Assembly (NCBI GenBank): GCA_026985685.1
Contig: JALSQA010000353.1
Coordinates: 1-8,302 of the forward strand
DNA: 8,302 nt
DNA from: Campylobacterales bacterium
GTDB taxonomy: Bacteria > Campylobacterota > Campylobacteria > Campylobacterales > QNZT01
Direction: 5' to 3'
Position numbers and translations under genes: made by a program. The notes under the pieces are model-generated. The model was not told where the DNA came from. It was given only the letters and a program-made list of their open reading frames with translations, and ran no database searches. Shown here piece by piece: positions 1-5,255 of this stretch; position 1 is the stretch's first letter; the number at the start of each line of letters is the position of its first letter.

Positions 1-99
1 ATAATAATAAAAAAAAGCTTTAAATCATATTAAATATCAAAAGAAAAAGATTATTAATCATAAAAAGTTTTTATTAACATAAAATTAACAAATATTTTG

Positions 100-105
100 T
101 AGAAT
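100..105 (+). promoter_or_regulatory. Probable -10 box of the nosL promoter
   Basis: TAGAAT at 100-105 is preceded directly by TTTTG in a T-rich tract, the pattern common in epsilonproteobacterial sigma-70 promoters, which often lack a good -35 box. TTAACA at 74-79 and 85-90 is not at normal -35 spacing. A start about seven bases downstream would fall near 112, exactly where the inverted repeat begins, so the mRNA would open with that hairpin. This is a motif match only. Confidence 0.4.
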
Positions 106-111
106 TTCATG

Positions 112-185
112 TATTACCGTACCATCTAACTATATTCAACATCTGCTTCTCTTAATGATGAAGATAGTTAGCTGGTGCGGTAATA
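112..185. repeat. Long inverted repeat (22-bp arms) in the nosL leader
   Basis: Bases 112-133 pair with 164-185 over 22 positions, with one mismatch (T125 against C172) and one G-T wobble (T120 with G177). The 30-base loop (134-163) holds a further CATC/GATG pairing at 140-143 and 157-160. The arms begin and end with TA, the target duplication expected of Tc1/mariner/IS630-type miniature elements, but because the arms are palindromic the TA may simply be part of the stem. No U-tract follows, so it is a poor intrinsic terminator. It may be a small mobile remnant, a 5' mRNA hairpin, or a protein-binding site; the sequence alone does not decide. Confidence 0.75.
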
Positions 186-206
186 GATTTAAATGAAGGA
201 TATGTT

Positions 207-905
207 ATGAAATTTCGTTTTTTTATGACTGGCTTACTTGGAGTGTTACTTTTTTGTGTAACAGCGTATGCGAAAGAACCTATGATGAAACATAAAATGT
301 TTCAAACTGTACCGTTAGATCAGGCACAAATATTACAAAAAGGTGAGGCAAAGATGTTTTGTCCACAATGTGGTATGACTCTTCCTATGTTTTACAAAAC
401 AAATCATGTCGCTAGTGTAAACGGAAAAAAGAAACAGTATTGTTCTATTCACTGTTTGGTGGAGGATCAAGAAAACAATCACAATGTATTAAAAAACATC
501 AAAGTGGTAGATGTAAAAAGTTTAAAATTCATTCCAGTTGATAAAGCATTTTATGTTGTTGGTAGCGATGTTAAAGGTACCATGAGCATGGTAAGTAAAT
601 ATGCATTTGCAAAAGAGGATGATGCTAAAGCTTTTGTCAAAAAACATGGTGGAAAGATTATGAATTTTAAAGAAGCATATGAAGTGGCAAAAAATGATTT
701 TGCAAAAGATACAACGATGATATCTAAAAAGCAAGAGATGATGGCAAAAAAAGGTAAAATGCTTTATGCTAAAAAATGTAAAGCTACAGATAAAAAATTT
801 GATTCTGTAGCAAAAGCAAAAGCGTATATTGCTGAAAGTGGCTTATGTCATGATCTAAATCCAAAACAACTTCAGGCAATTGGACTATTTTTGAGCAGAA
901 GATAG
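207..905 (+). CDS. nosL: NosL-family copper chaperone-like exported protein
   Basis: This 232-residue protein begins with a Sec signal peptide (about residues 1-22, probable cleavage after AYA). The NosL-type metal site follows: C52-P-Q-C55-G-M57 and a second cluster C79-S-I-H-C83. NosL proteins bind Cu(I) in the periplasm and are linked to copper supply for nitrous oxide reductase. The usual NosL lipobox is absent: C17 follows Phe, so a soluble periplasmic form is more likely. Residues about 165-232 are a lysine-rich extension (GKMLYAKKC at 183-191, GLCH at 212-215, QLQAIGLFL at 221-229) that reads like a cytochrome c domain that has lost its CXXCH. The start is supported by GAAGGA at 195-200, six bases before ATG. 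No nosZ or other nos gene is in view, so the client enzyme is unknown; family assignment is firm, role less so. Confidence 0.85.
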   Translation: MKFRFFMTGLLGVLLFCVTAYAKEPMMKHKMFQTVPLDQAQILQKGEAKMFCPQCGMTLPMFYKTNHVASVNGKKKQYCSIHCLVEDQENNHNVLKNIKVVDVKSLKFIPVDKAFYVVGSDVKGTMSMVSKYAFAKEDDAKAFVKKHGGKIMNFKEAYEVAKNDFAKDTTMISKKQEMMAKKGKMLYAKKCKATDKKFDSVAKAKAYIAESGLCHDLNPKQLQAIGLFLSRR

Positions 906-911
906 TATAAT

Positions 912-936
912 AACTCCCTGAAAAAATCAGGGAGTT
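912..936 (+). terminator. Stem-loop after nosL; terminator or SD-masking hairpin
   Basis: A perfect 10-bp stem (912-921 with 927-936) closes a 5-base A loop, seven bases after the nosL stop. It looks like a terminator stem, but what follows (TATCTC) is a poor U-tract. The right arm contains AGGGAG (929-934), the only good Shine-Dalgarno for the small gene starting at 943. The hairpin may therefore end nosL transcripts, or hold back translation of the next gene on read-through mRNA. Confidence 0.5.
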
Positions 937-942
937 TATCTC

Positions 943-1104
943 ATGCAAAAAATAAACTGTAAACGATGTGTCTATTATTTTGTCACTTGGCAACCACAAA
1001 ATCCTCATGGCTGTAAAGCTTTTGGATTTAAATCCAAATCAATTCCCTCAAATGAAGTGCTAAAAAATAGCGGTAAAGCTTGTACCTTTTATAAGCAAAA
1101 ATAA
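943..1104 (+). CDS. Small four-cysteine protein (53 aa)
   Basis: This short open frame encodes a 53-residue protein with cysteines at C6, C9, C24 and C47, beginning INCKRCVYY and carrying HGCKAFGFKSK near the middle and SGKACTFY near the end. The CxxC plus two further Cys-Lys/Cys-Thr sites suggest a small zinc-binding or Fe-S protein. I recall a small family with this pattern in proteobacteria, sometimes labelled uracil-DNA glycosylase in databases; nothing visible supports that activity at this length. The start is supported by AGGGAG at 929-934, eight bases upstream of ATG, inside the preceding stem-loop. It may be read from the nosL promoter. Function unknown; confident that it is a real gene because the cysteine and aromatic pattern is so regular. 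Confidence 0.75.
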   Translation: MQKINCKRCVYYFVTWQPQNPHGCKAFGFKSKSIPSNEVLKNSGKACTFYKQK

Positions 1105-1112
1105 TTTTTTTT
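1078..1112 (+). terminator. Weak possible intrinsic terminator
   Basis: A 7-bp stem with one G-T pair (1078-1084 with 1090-1096) overlaps the end of the small four-Cys gene and is followed, eight bases later, by a run of eight T (1105-1112). The gap between stem and T-run is longer than in standard intrinsic terminators, so this is a weak call. Confidence 0.3.
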
Positions 1113-1136
1113 GACAAGATATTCCTAAATCAAAGA

Positions 1137-1145
1137 TGTTATAAT
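1137..1145 (+). promoter_or_regulatory. Extended -10 promoter of the motor gene cluster
   Basis: TGT followed by TATAAT (1140-1145) is a perfect extended -10 element. Predicted transcription start is near 1152, giving a leader of about 22 bases with AGGAG at 1162-1166, seven bases before the ATG at 1174. A TTGACA at 1111-1116 lies 23 bases upstream of the -10 box, too far for a normal -35. Confidence 0.6.
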
Positions 1146-1173
1146 CCCCAATAACTCTACTAGGAGCCAGCAA

Positions 1174-2481
1174 ATGATAGAAAATAGAGAAAATTTAGTG
1201 GATTTTCACCTTGAAAAAACTCAAAATCCAAGTGGGTGCTTTTTACGTATATTGGCTCTATTATGGCTTCCTTTTCTTATCATGTTAGGGGTGGTGGCTG
1301 GCTTTTTAGGATACATACCTTTTAAAGTTCAAATTCACAGTGTAGTTATGATTGGTATGATTTTTATTATATATCTATTTTTTATACGACATAACGCTTA
1401 TTATGCGGTATGTAAATTTAAAAAACGTCAAAAAATTCTTGGGTCATCTTTAGAAAAATATATCGATAAAAATCTTTTAGAGATAGGTGGTGTTCATAAA
1501 GCAAATGCTCCATTTGATTCATTTATCAAAAATTTTTCTGCTTCATTACGTAATGATAACTTTGCATCTGTTGCAGCAAGTGTCTTTCCTACACTTGGTA
1601 TTTTGGGTACATTTATCTCAATTGCTTTGACAATGCCTGATTTTTCTTCCCAGGATTCATCTCAACTTGAACGAGAAATCTCACTTTTATTGGGTGGTGT
1701 AGGTACAGCATTTTATGTTTCTATTTATGGAATTTTTCTCTCTTTGTGGTGGATCTTTTTTGAAAAAAAAGGTATGAGTATATTTGAGAAGAGTGTGCGT
1801 TTTATTCGCGAAAATACTAGACATTTCTTTTGGACTAAAGAAGAGATAGAACAAGTGCATTTTACACAAAGCATGAAAAATTTTGATAATCTAAATGAAC
1901 TCTTTTCAAAAATATCTTCCAATGAATTTTTTGATAGTATGCAACAAAGCCTTGAACAAAGGGTGCAACTTTTTGATAGTATCATACATCATGAGCAAAT
2001 AGCTTTTGAAAAATCTACACAGCATTTTGAGACTATCAATCAATTAAATGAAAAAAGTATTCAAATGAGCGAACAACTTTTTGATTCATATGAGTCGATA
2101 AGAGTTAAGATGCAAGAAGTTGTGCATAGCCTGGAAAATAGTCATAAAATTTTACGATTAGTCAATCAAGAGTTATTGCTAAAAGAGAATAATTTAAGTT
2201 CTCTTACTCAAAACCTTACAGAACATATAGGTAAATTAAGCATAGCACTAGAAAATATCAATGCTAAAAATGTCAAAGAACTATATGGTGCTGTTAAAGA
2301 AAATATTGAGATCATGAAAAGTGAAACAACTAACATAGTAGATACATTTGACAAAGAGATAAAAAATTTTGATTCAGAGTATACCCATAAATTGCGTACA
2401 TCTCTTGAACTTATCGATAGTGAGACAGCAAAAATAATTCGCCAGCTTTCAAATTTACCAAATATAAATCCTCGGTCATAA
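1174..2481 (+). CDS. MotA/TolQ/ExbB-type channel protein with long tail (ZorA-like)
   Basis: This 435-residue inner-membrane protein is predicted to have four membrane segments (about 24-48, 56-72, 131-152 and 171-196). The last two carry the MotA/TolQ/ExbB signature: FPTLGILGTFISI at 138-150, with the conserved proline P139, and GGVGTAFYVSIYGIFLS at 174-190. In this superfamily these helices line a proton or sodium path and form a pentamer around two MotB/ExbD-type subunits. Residues about 200-435 form a long, mostly helical, charged tail, probably a cytoplasmic coiled coil, as in ZorA of the Zorya anti-phage system and unlike short ExbB or TolQ. The partner gene follows after three bases. 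The start has AGGAG seven bases upstream. The channel family is secure; resemblance to ZorA rests on architecture alone, and a housekeeping or flagellum-independent motor is equally possible. Confidence 0.8.
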   Translation: MIENRENLVDFHLEKTQNPSGCFLRILALLWLPFLIMLGVVAGFLGYIPFKVQIHSVVMIGMIFIIYLFFIRHNAYYAVCKFKKRQKILGSSLEKYIDKNLLEIGGVHKANAPFDSFIKNFSASLRNDNFASVAASVFPTLGILGTFISIALTMPDFSSQDSSQLEREISLLLGGVGTAFYVSIYGIFLSLWWIFFEKKGMSIFEKSVRFIRENTRHFFWTKEEIEQVHFTQSMKNFDNLNELFSKISSNEFFDSMQQSLEQRVQLFDSIIHHEQIAFEKSTQHFETINQLNEKSIQMSEQLFDSYESIRVKMQEVVHSLENSHKILRLVNQELLLKENNLSSLTQNLTEHIGKLSIALENINAKNVKELYGAVKENIEIMKSETTNIVDTFDKEIKNFDSEYTHKLRTSLELIDSETAKIIRQLSNLPNINPRS

Positions 2482-2484
2482 AAT

Positions 2485-3534
2485 ATGTTTAAAGAAAATC
2501 ATAACCAAGAAGAGCAAAATTTTTGGATATCTTATGCAGATTTGATGGCTGGATTGTTGTTTGTGTTTATTTTGCTTGTGGGTGCTATTGTAGTACGATA
2601 TGTTTATGTACAACAAGATCTCGCTCAAAAAAGAGCAGCATTAGGACTAAGTGAGAGTGCTTTAAATGATACAAATAAAAAACTACAAAATCTTAAAAAA
2701 AGACTTGATGAAAGTATCAAAGAACTTGCCAAAAGTAAAGAAACAAATCAAGAACTTAGTGAAAAATTCACACTCCAAAAAAATGAAGTAGCTAAACTTA
2801 AAGAACTTATTTTAGATTATGACAGAAGCAGTGATGCACAAAAAAAAGTGATTTCTATTTTGGAGAATAATATCTCTACTATGAAAAATGATTTTGATAA
2901 AACACAAAATATATTGATATTGAAAGATGATGAAATTGCTGCTCTTGGTGAAAAACTTTTACACCAAAGTATTGAGCATCAAAAATTGGTAGATGAACTC
3001 AATATTACCAAAGTAAAAATCAAAAATCTAACAGGTATACGGATAAAAGTAGTTTCTCTGCTCAAAGAGAGTTTAGGTGATTCTATCCAAATAGATTCTA
3101 AAAGTGGTGCGATGAGAGTCGCTTCAAATATTTTGTTTAATCAAGGTGCATATAAACTTAAACCAAATGCAAAAAAAGAGTTACAAGATATCTTGCAAAA
3201 ATATATCCATACACTGTTGTTAAATGATGAGATAAGACAATATATCGATACGATTACTATCGAAGGACATACTGATAGTGTTGGAAATTATCTTTACAAT
3301 CTTGCACTTTCTCAAAAAAGAGCACTTGAAGTGATGAAATTCTTATATGAGAGTGATCCCCAAAATAGAGAACTTTATGCACGTTACTTAAGTGCAAGTG
3401 GACGTTCTTATTCTGACTTGATATATGATGAAAATGGTGAAGAAGACAAAGAAGCTTCTCGTAGAATAGAGATAAAGTTTCGTATCAAAAATGAAAAAGC
3501 TATTAAAGAACTTGAAAAGTTTTTAAACAAATGA
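2485..3534 (+). CDS. MotB-like stator protein with coiled coil and OmpA domain (ZorB-like)
   Basis: This 349-residue protein has one N-terminal membrane helix (about 18-39) preceded by FWISYADLM; D19 sits where MotB keeps its proton-accepting aspartate. A long coiled coil follows (about 42-200), then an OmpA-type peptidoglycan-binding domain (about 207-343). The diagnostic OmpA stretch is EGHTDSVGN at 260-268, with D264 and, near the end, EASRRIEIKF containing R326 and R327. It would sit inside a ring of the upstream channel protein and anchor to the cell wall. The coiled coil makes it longer than typical ZorB or ExbD-like partners, so the wall anchor would reach far into the periplasm. It starts three bases after the previous stop with no clear Shine-Dalgarno, indicating translational coupling. 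Part of a MotAB-like motor; cargo or output unknown. Confidence 0.85.
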   Translation: MFKENHNQEEQNFWISYADLMAGLLFVFILLVGAIVVRYVYVQQDLAQKRAALGLSESALNDTNKKLQNLKKRLDESIKELAKSKETNQELSEKFTLQKNEVAKLKELILDYDRSSDAQKKVISILENNISTMKNDFDKTQNILILKDDEIAALGEKLLHQSIEHQKLVDELNITKVKIKNLTGIRIKVVSLLKESLGDSIQIDSKSGAMRVASNILFNQGAYKLKPNAKKELQDILQKYIHTLLLNDEIRQYIDTITIEGHTDSVGNYLYNLALSQKRALEVMKFLYESDPQNRELYARYLSASGRSYSDLIYDENGEEDKEASRRIEIKFRIKNEKAIKELEKFLNK

Positions 3535-3680
3535 AAAACTTAAAAAAAGAAAAATTTGAAGTGTATATACCTTTACATCTTAGAAATTTGAGATTGGAGA
3601 TAAGCTCTTTTTATGAAAGAAAAGAGAAATTTAACAAAGGATTTATCAAAAAAGTAAAACATATTTTTGATAAATCTTAA
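3531..3680 (+). CDS. Small basic protein coupled to the motor genes (49 aa)
   Basis: This 49-residue frame starts on an ATG that overlaps the previous stop (ATGA at 3531-3534), a classic sign of translational coupling, so it is probably the third gene of the motor unit. The protein is strongly basic (KNLKKEKFEVYIPLHL at 2-17, KFNKGFIKKVKHIFDK at 33-48), with no signal peptide or membrane helix. I do not recognise a family. It could bind nucleic acid, acidic lipid or the cytoplasmic tail of the channel protein; none of these is shown. Its stop shares four bases with the stop of the convergent yehS gene (TTAA at 3677-3680). Reality of the gene rests on the tight overlap and a complete frame, so confidence is moderate. 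Confidence 0.55.
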   Translation: MKNLKKEKFEVYIPLHLRNLRLEISSFYERKEKFNKGFIKKVKHIFDKS

Positions 3681-4135
3681 CCCTTTTCACAAACCTCTAA
3701 TCCCTCTAAAAAGAGTTGCAGTATCGAATCAGGACAGTAGCGAAATTTTTTATGATTTTCATTTCTAAAGAGTGAAGCTAGTTCTGTTTTAGTGATCTGG
3801 ATATCAACTGATTCAAAGATAGTAAACATATCATCATCTTTAAGGTCAAATGCGATACGAAGTTTTTTGAGGATGAGGTTGTTGGTAAGTTTTACTTTTG
3901 CTTGCTCCTTTTTCTTCCCACTATCTCCTCTTTTGTATATGATCAATCCATCAAGAAAAATTTCTAATGCCACCGCTCCACAATCAAGATAATCTTTATC
4001 GTCCTTGTCTTTTAGATAACCTTGTATACGTTTATCTGAAATGTTTGTATCTATTAGATGAAAGACTTCGATAATTTGATTATCATCCAATTGTGTGATT
4101 TTTTGTAAAAATTTTAAAATATTATTATTTGTCAT
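3677..4135 (-). CDS. yehS: DUF1456 protein YehS
   Basis: This 152-residue protein belongs to the DUF1456/YehS family and is close to the usual length. It is made of two repeats of about 65 residues: each opens with TNN followed by a Leu-rich helix (residues 2-10 and 84-91) and closes with a cysteine-containing stretch and FLDGL or FLEGL (60-64 and 142-146). The linker region IIYKRG at 65-70 and the second-repeat LKKLRIAFDLKDDDM at 89-103 match the conserved core I recall for E. coli YehS. The biochemical role of the family is not established. There is no membrane segment or signal, so it is cytosolic. A good promoter lies just upstream and places the transcript start only a few bases before the ATG; no Shine-Dalgarno is visible, so it may be translated from a nearly leaderless mRNA. 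Confidence 0.88.
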   Translation of the reverse strand: MTNNNILKFLQKITQLDDNQIIEVFHLIDTNISDKRIQGYLKDKDDKDYLDCGAVALEIFLDGLIIYKRGDSGKKKEQAKVKLTNNLILKKLRIAFDLKDDDMFTIFESVDIQITKTELASLFRNENHKKFRYCPDSILQLFLEGLEVCEKG

Positions 4136-4146
4136 AGAGTTAGTTT

Positions 4147-4174
4147 ATCATAAGAAAAAGAAAAGTTTAGTCAA
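4147..4174 (-). promoter_or_regulatory. Sigma-70 promoter for yehS
   Basis: Reading the minus strand, TTGACT (4169-4174) and TATGAT (4147-4152) are separated by 16 bases. The expected start is near 4140, only about four or five bases before the yehS ATG (4133-4135). Confidence 0.6.
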
Positions 4175-4181
4175 CTCAGTG

Positions 4182-4187
4182 TACAAT
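4182..4187 (+). promoter_or_regulatory. Possible -10 box for the HTH gene
   Basis: TACAAT lies 26 bases before the ATG at 4214, with no good -35 box. It is interleaved with the upstream side of the divergent yehS promoter, so the two may interfere with or be controlled together. Weak single-motif evidence. Confidence 0.35.
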
Positions 4188-4213
4188 TTATCAAAAAGAT
4201 ACAAAGGGATTAT

Positions 4214-4492
4214 ATGCAAAAATTAACTATCAAGCAGTATGCTACTAAATATAAATTAAGTATCTATAATGTAATCAAGATGACAAAATCTGGTGAACTT
4301 AACATCGAAACTGTTGAAGAAAATGGGAAAGAGAAGGTTTATATCCTGCTAGAAGATTTACCTAAACAAAAGTTGAAAAAAGAACCTAAACAAGAGAAAT
4401 CTTATAAAAATCTCCAAGAAGAGAATGACCTTTTAAAAGAGGAGATTAAAAGATTAAAAAAGGCTCTTAAATTGTGTAAACAAAAAGATTGA
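4214..4492 (+). CDS. Small HTH protein with C-terminal coiled coil
   Basis: This 92-residue protein opens with an excisionase/MerR-like helix-turn-helix (about residues 4-30: TIKQYATKYKLSIYNVIKMT, then SGEL) followed by a short beta segment KVYILLEDL at 41-49, which fits the wing seen in such folds. Residues 62-88 form a leucine-rich amphipathic helix (L67, L73, I78, L81, L85), probably a dimerising coiled coil. The start is well supported: AAAGGG at 4203-4208, five bases upstream. It diverges from yehS across about 78 bases and could regulate that promoter or its own; this is inference. Excisionase-like folds often occur on mobile elements, but no integrase or phage gene is nearby. It ends directly against the convergent exported-protein gene with no spacing. 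Confidence 0.75.
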   Translation: MQKLTIKQYATKYKLSIYNVIKMTKSGELNIETVEENGKEKVYILLEDLPKQKLKKEPKQEKSYKNLQEENDLLKEEIKRLKKALKLCKQKD

Positions 4493-4747
4493 TCAATCGT
4501 CATAAACTCCTGTATCCATATCAAAATCATACTCTGGTTCAATAGCTTTTATTTTGGATAGAGATTTTGGATCTATTTCTGAATCTTTTAGATTGTATTC
4601 ATCTCCTTGATAAAATCTTTGTTCTTTTGCAAATTTCTTTTCTTGTTCCATGGCTTTTTTAATGGCTTTTTCTGTGATATTGTTATCTTGTGCAACTACA
4701 CAAGTAATGATACTGCAAAGTATTATAAAATTTAAAAAAATTTTCAT
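4493..4747 (-). CDS. Small exported acidic protein (84 aa)
   Basis: This 84-residue protein has a clear Sec signal peptide (residues 1-19, hydrophobic LNFIILCSIITCVV, probable cleavage after VVA), leaving a 65-residue mature form. C16 follows Thr, so it is not a convincing lipobox. The mature part starts with a charged helix (TEKAIKKAMEQEKKFAKEQ at 25-43) and ends in a strongly acidic tail (EPEYDFDMDTGVYDD at 70-84). I do not recognise a family. The start is supported by AAGGAG eight to ten bases upstream on the minus strand. An AT-rich region upstream (about 4764-4774) has TAAAAT and TATAGT hexamers that could serve as -10 boxes. Periplasmic location is the only firm inference. Confidence 0.75.
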   Translation of the reverse strand: MKIFLNFIILCSIITCVVAQDNNITEKAIKKAMEQEKKFAKEQRFYQGDEYNLKDSEIDPKSLSKIKAIEPEYDFDMDTGVYDD

Positions 4748-4841
4748 CTTTCTCTCCTTAAATACTATATTTTAACATACAAGGACTTTATAAAAAATAA
4801 ATAAAGATAATGAAAATCATAAGCTATGAGTAATTTACTAC

Positions 4842-4871
4842 TTGACTTTATGAACATATGTTCGCTATAAT
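4842..4871 (+). promoter_or_regulatory. Sigma-70 promoter of the DUF134 operon
   Basis: TTGACT (4842-4847) and a perfect TATAAT (4866-4871) are separated by 18 bases, the strongest promoter in the window. The start is expected near 4878, giving a leader of about 42 bases that contains the second palindrome and the AAGGAGG ribosome site. Confidence 0.8.
4852..4863. promoter_or_regulatory. Operator-like palindrome 1
   Basis: GAACATATGTTC is a perfect 12-bp palindrome lying between the -35 and -10 boxes. A protein bound here would block RNA polymerase. A near-identical copy lies 33 bp downstream, centre to centre, about three helical turns, so both fall on the same face of the DNA. Confidence 0.65.
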
Positions 4872-4884
4872 TCTATTTTGTTTT

Positions 4885-4896
4885 GGACATATGTTC
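4885..4896. promoter_or_regulatory. Operator-like palindrome 2
   Basis: GGACATATGTTC differs from the upstream copy by one base and sits about 7 to 18 bases after the predicted transcript start. Two sites flanking the -10 box in this way suggest cooperative repression. The regulator is unknown; the HTH protein encoded immediately downstream is the nearest candidate. Confidence 0.6.
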
Positions 4897-4919
4897 ATAA
4901 GTGCAAGGAGGATAAGTTT

Positions 4920-5255
4920 ATGCAATCAGGGCGTAAAAAGCTCGAACGTAAAATTGAAAAAGACCATAGTCGGGTATGTTTTAAGCCTTGTGGTGTTAGA
5001 AAAATTTCACTTGAGCGAGTTTTGATGGAAGATGATGAAATGGAAGCTATTTGGTTAAGTGATTTTGAAGGCTTATATCAGCAAGAGTGTGCAGATAAAA
5101 TGGGTATATCCAGAACAACATTTTCACGAATTCTTGAAAAAGCCCATCAAAAGATTGCAGATGCCCTTTTGCACTCTAAAGCAATTTCCATTGCAAAAAA
5201 TAAAATTATTATAGGGGAAGATGATGAAAATAGCGATACCAGTAAAAACAGATAA
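4920..5255 (+). CDS. DUF134 (UPF0251) HTH protein
   Basis: This 111-residue protein belongs to the DUF134/UPF0251 family. It starts with a basic segment (SGRKKLERKIEK), then a FKPCGVRKISLERV motif (21-34), an acidic EDDEMEAIWLSDFEGL stretch (37-52) and a sigma-region-4-like helix-turn-helix (about 53-73, ECADKMGISRTTFSRILEKA at 56-75). Cysteines C20, C24 and C57 might bind metal. Family members are presumed DNA-binding regulators and are commonly found beside genes of the Nitro_FeMo-Co family, as here. The frame is open from a TTG at 4878, but the ATG at 4920 is chosen because AAGGAGG (4905-4911) lies eight bases upstream and the TTG coincides with the predicted transcript start. It overlaps the next gene by 32 bases. 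Autoregulation through the twin palindromes is plausible but unproven. Confidence 0.85.
   Translation: MQSGRKKLERKIEKDHSRVCFKPCGVRKISLERVLMEDDEMEAIWLSDFEGLYQQECADKMGISRTTFSRILEKAHQKIADALLHSKAISIAKNKIIIGEDDENSDTSKNR

Noticed and set aside
74..90. Two TTAACA words upstream of nosL as a CRP/FNR-type or NssR-type site
   Set aside because: They are direct, not inverted, repeats and do not form the expected TTAAC-N4-GTTAA palindrome.
1111..1116. TTGACA as the -35 box of the motor promoter
   Set aside because: It is 23 bases from TATAAT, too far for sigma-70; the extended TG motif explains the promoter.
3792..3992. 66-codon plus-strand frame inside yehS
   Set aside because: It is antisense to a clear DUF1456 gene and has no recognisable protein pattern.
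4878..4919. N-terminal extension of the DUF134 protein from a TTG codon
   Set aside because: The TTG coincides with the predicted transcript start and the extension crosses the second palindrome and the ribosome-binding site; ATG at 4920 has a strong AAGGAGG.
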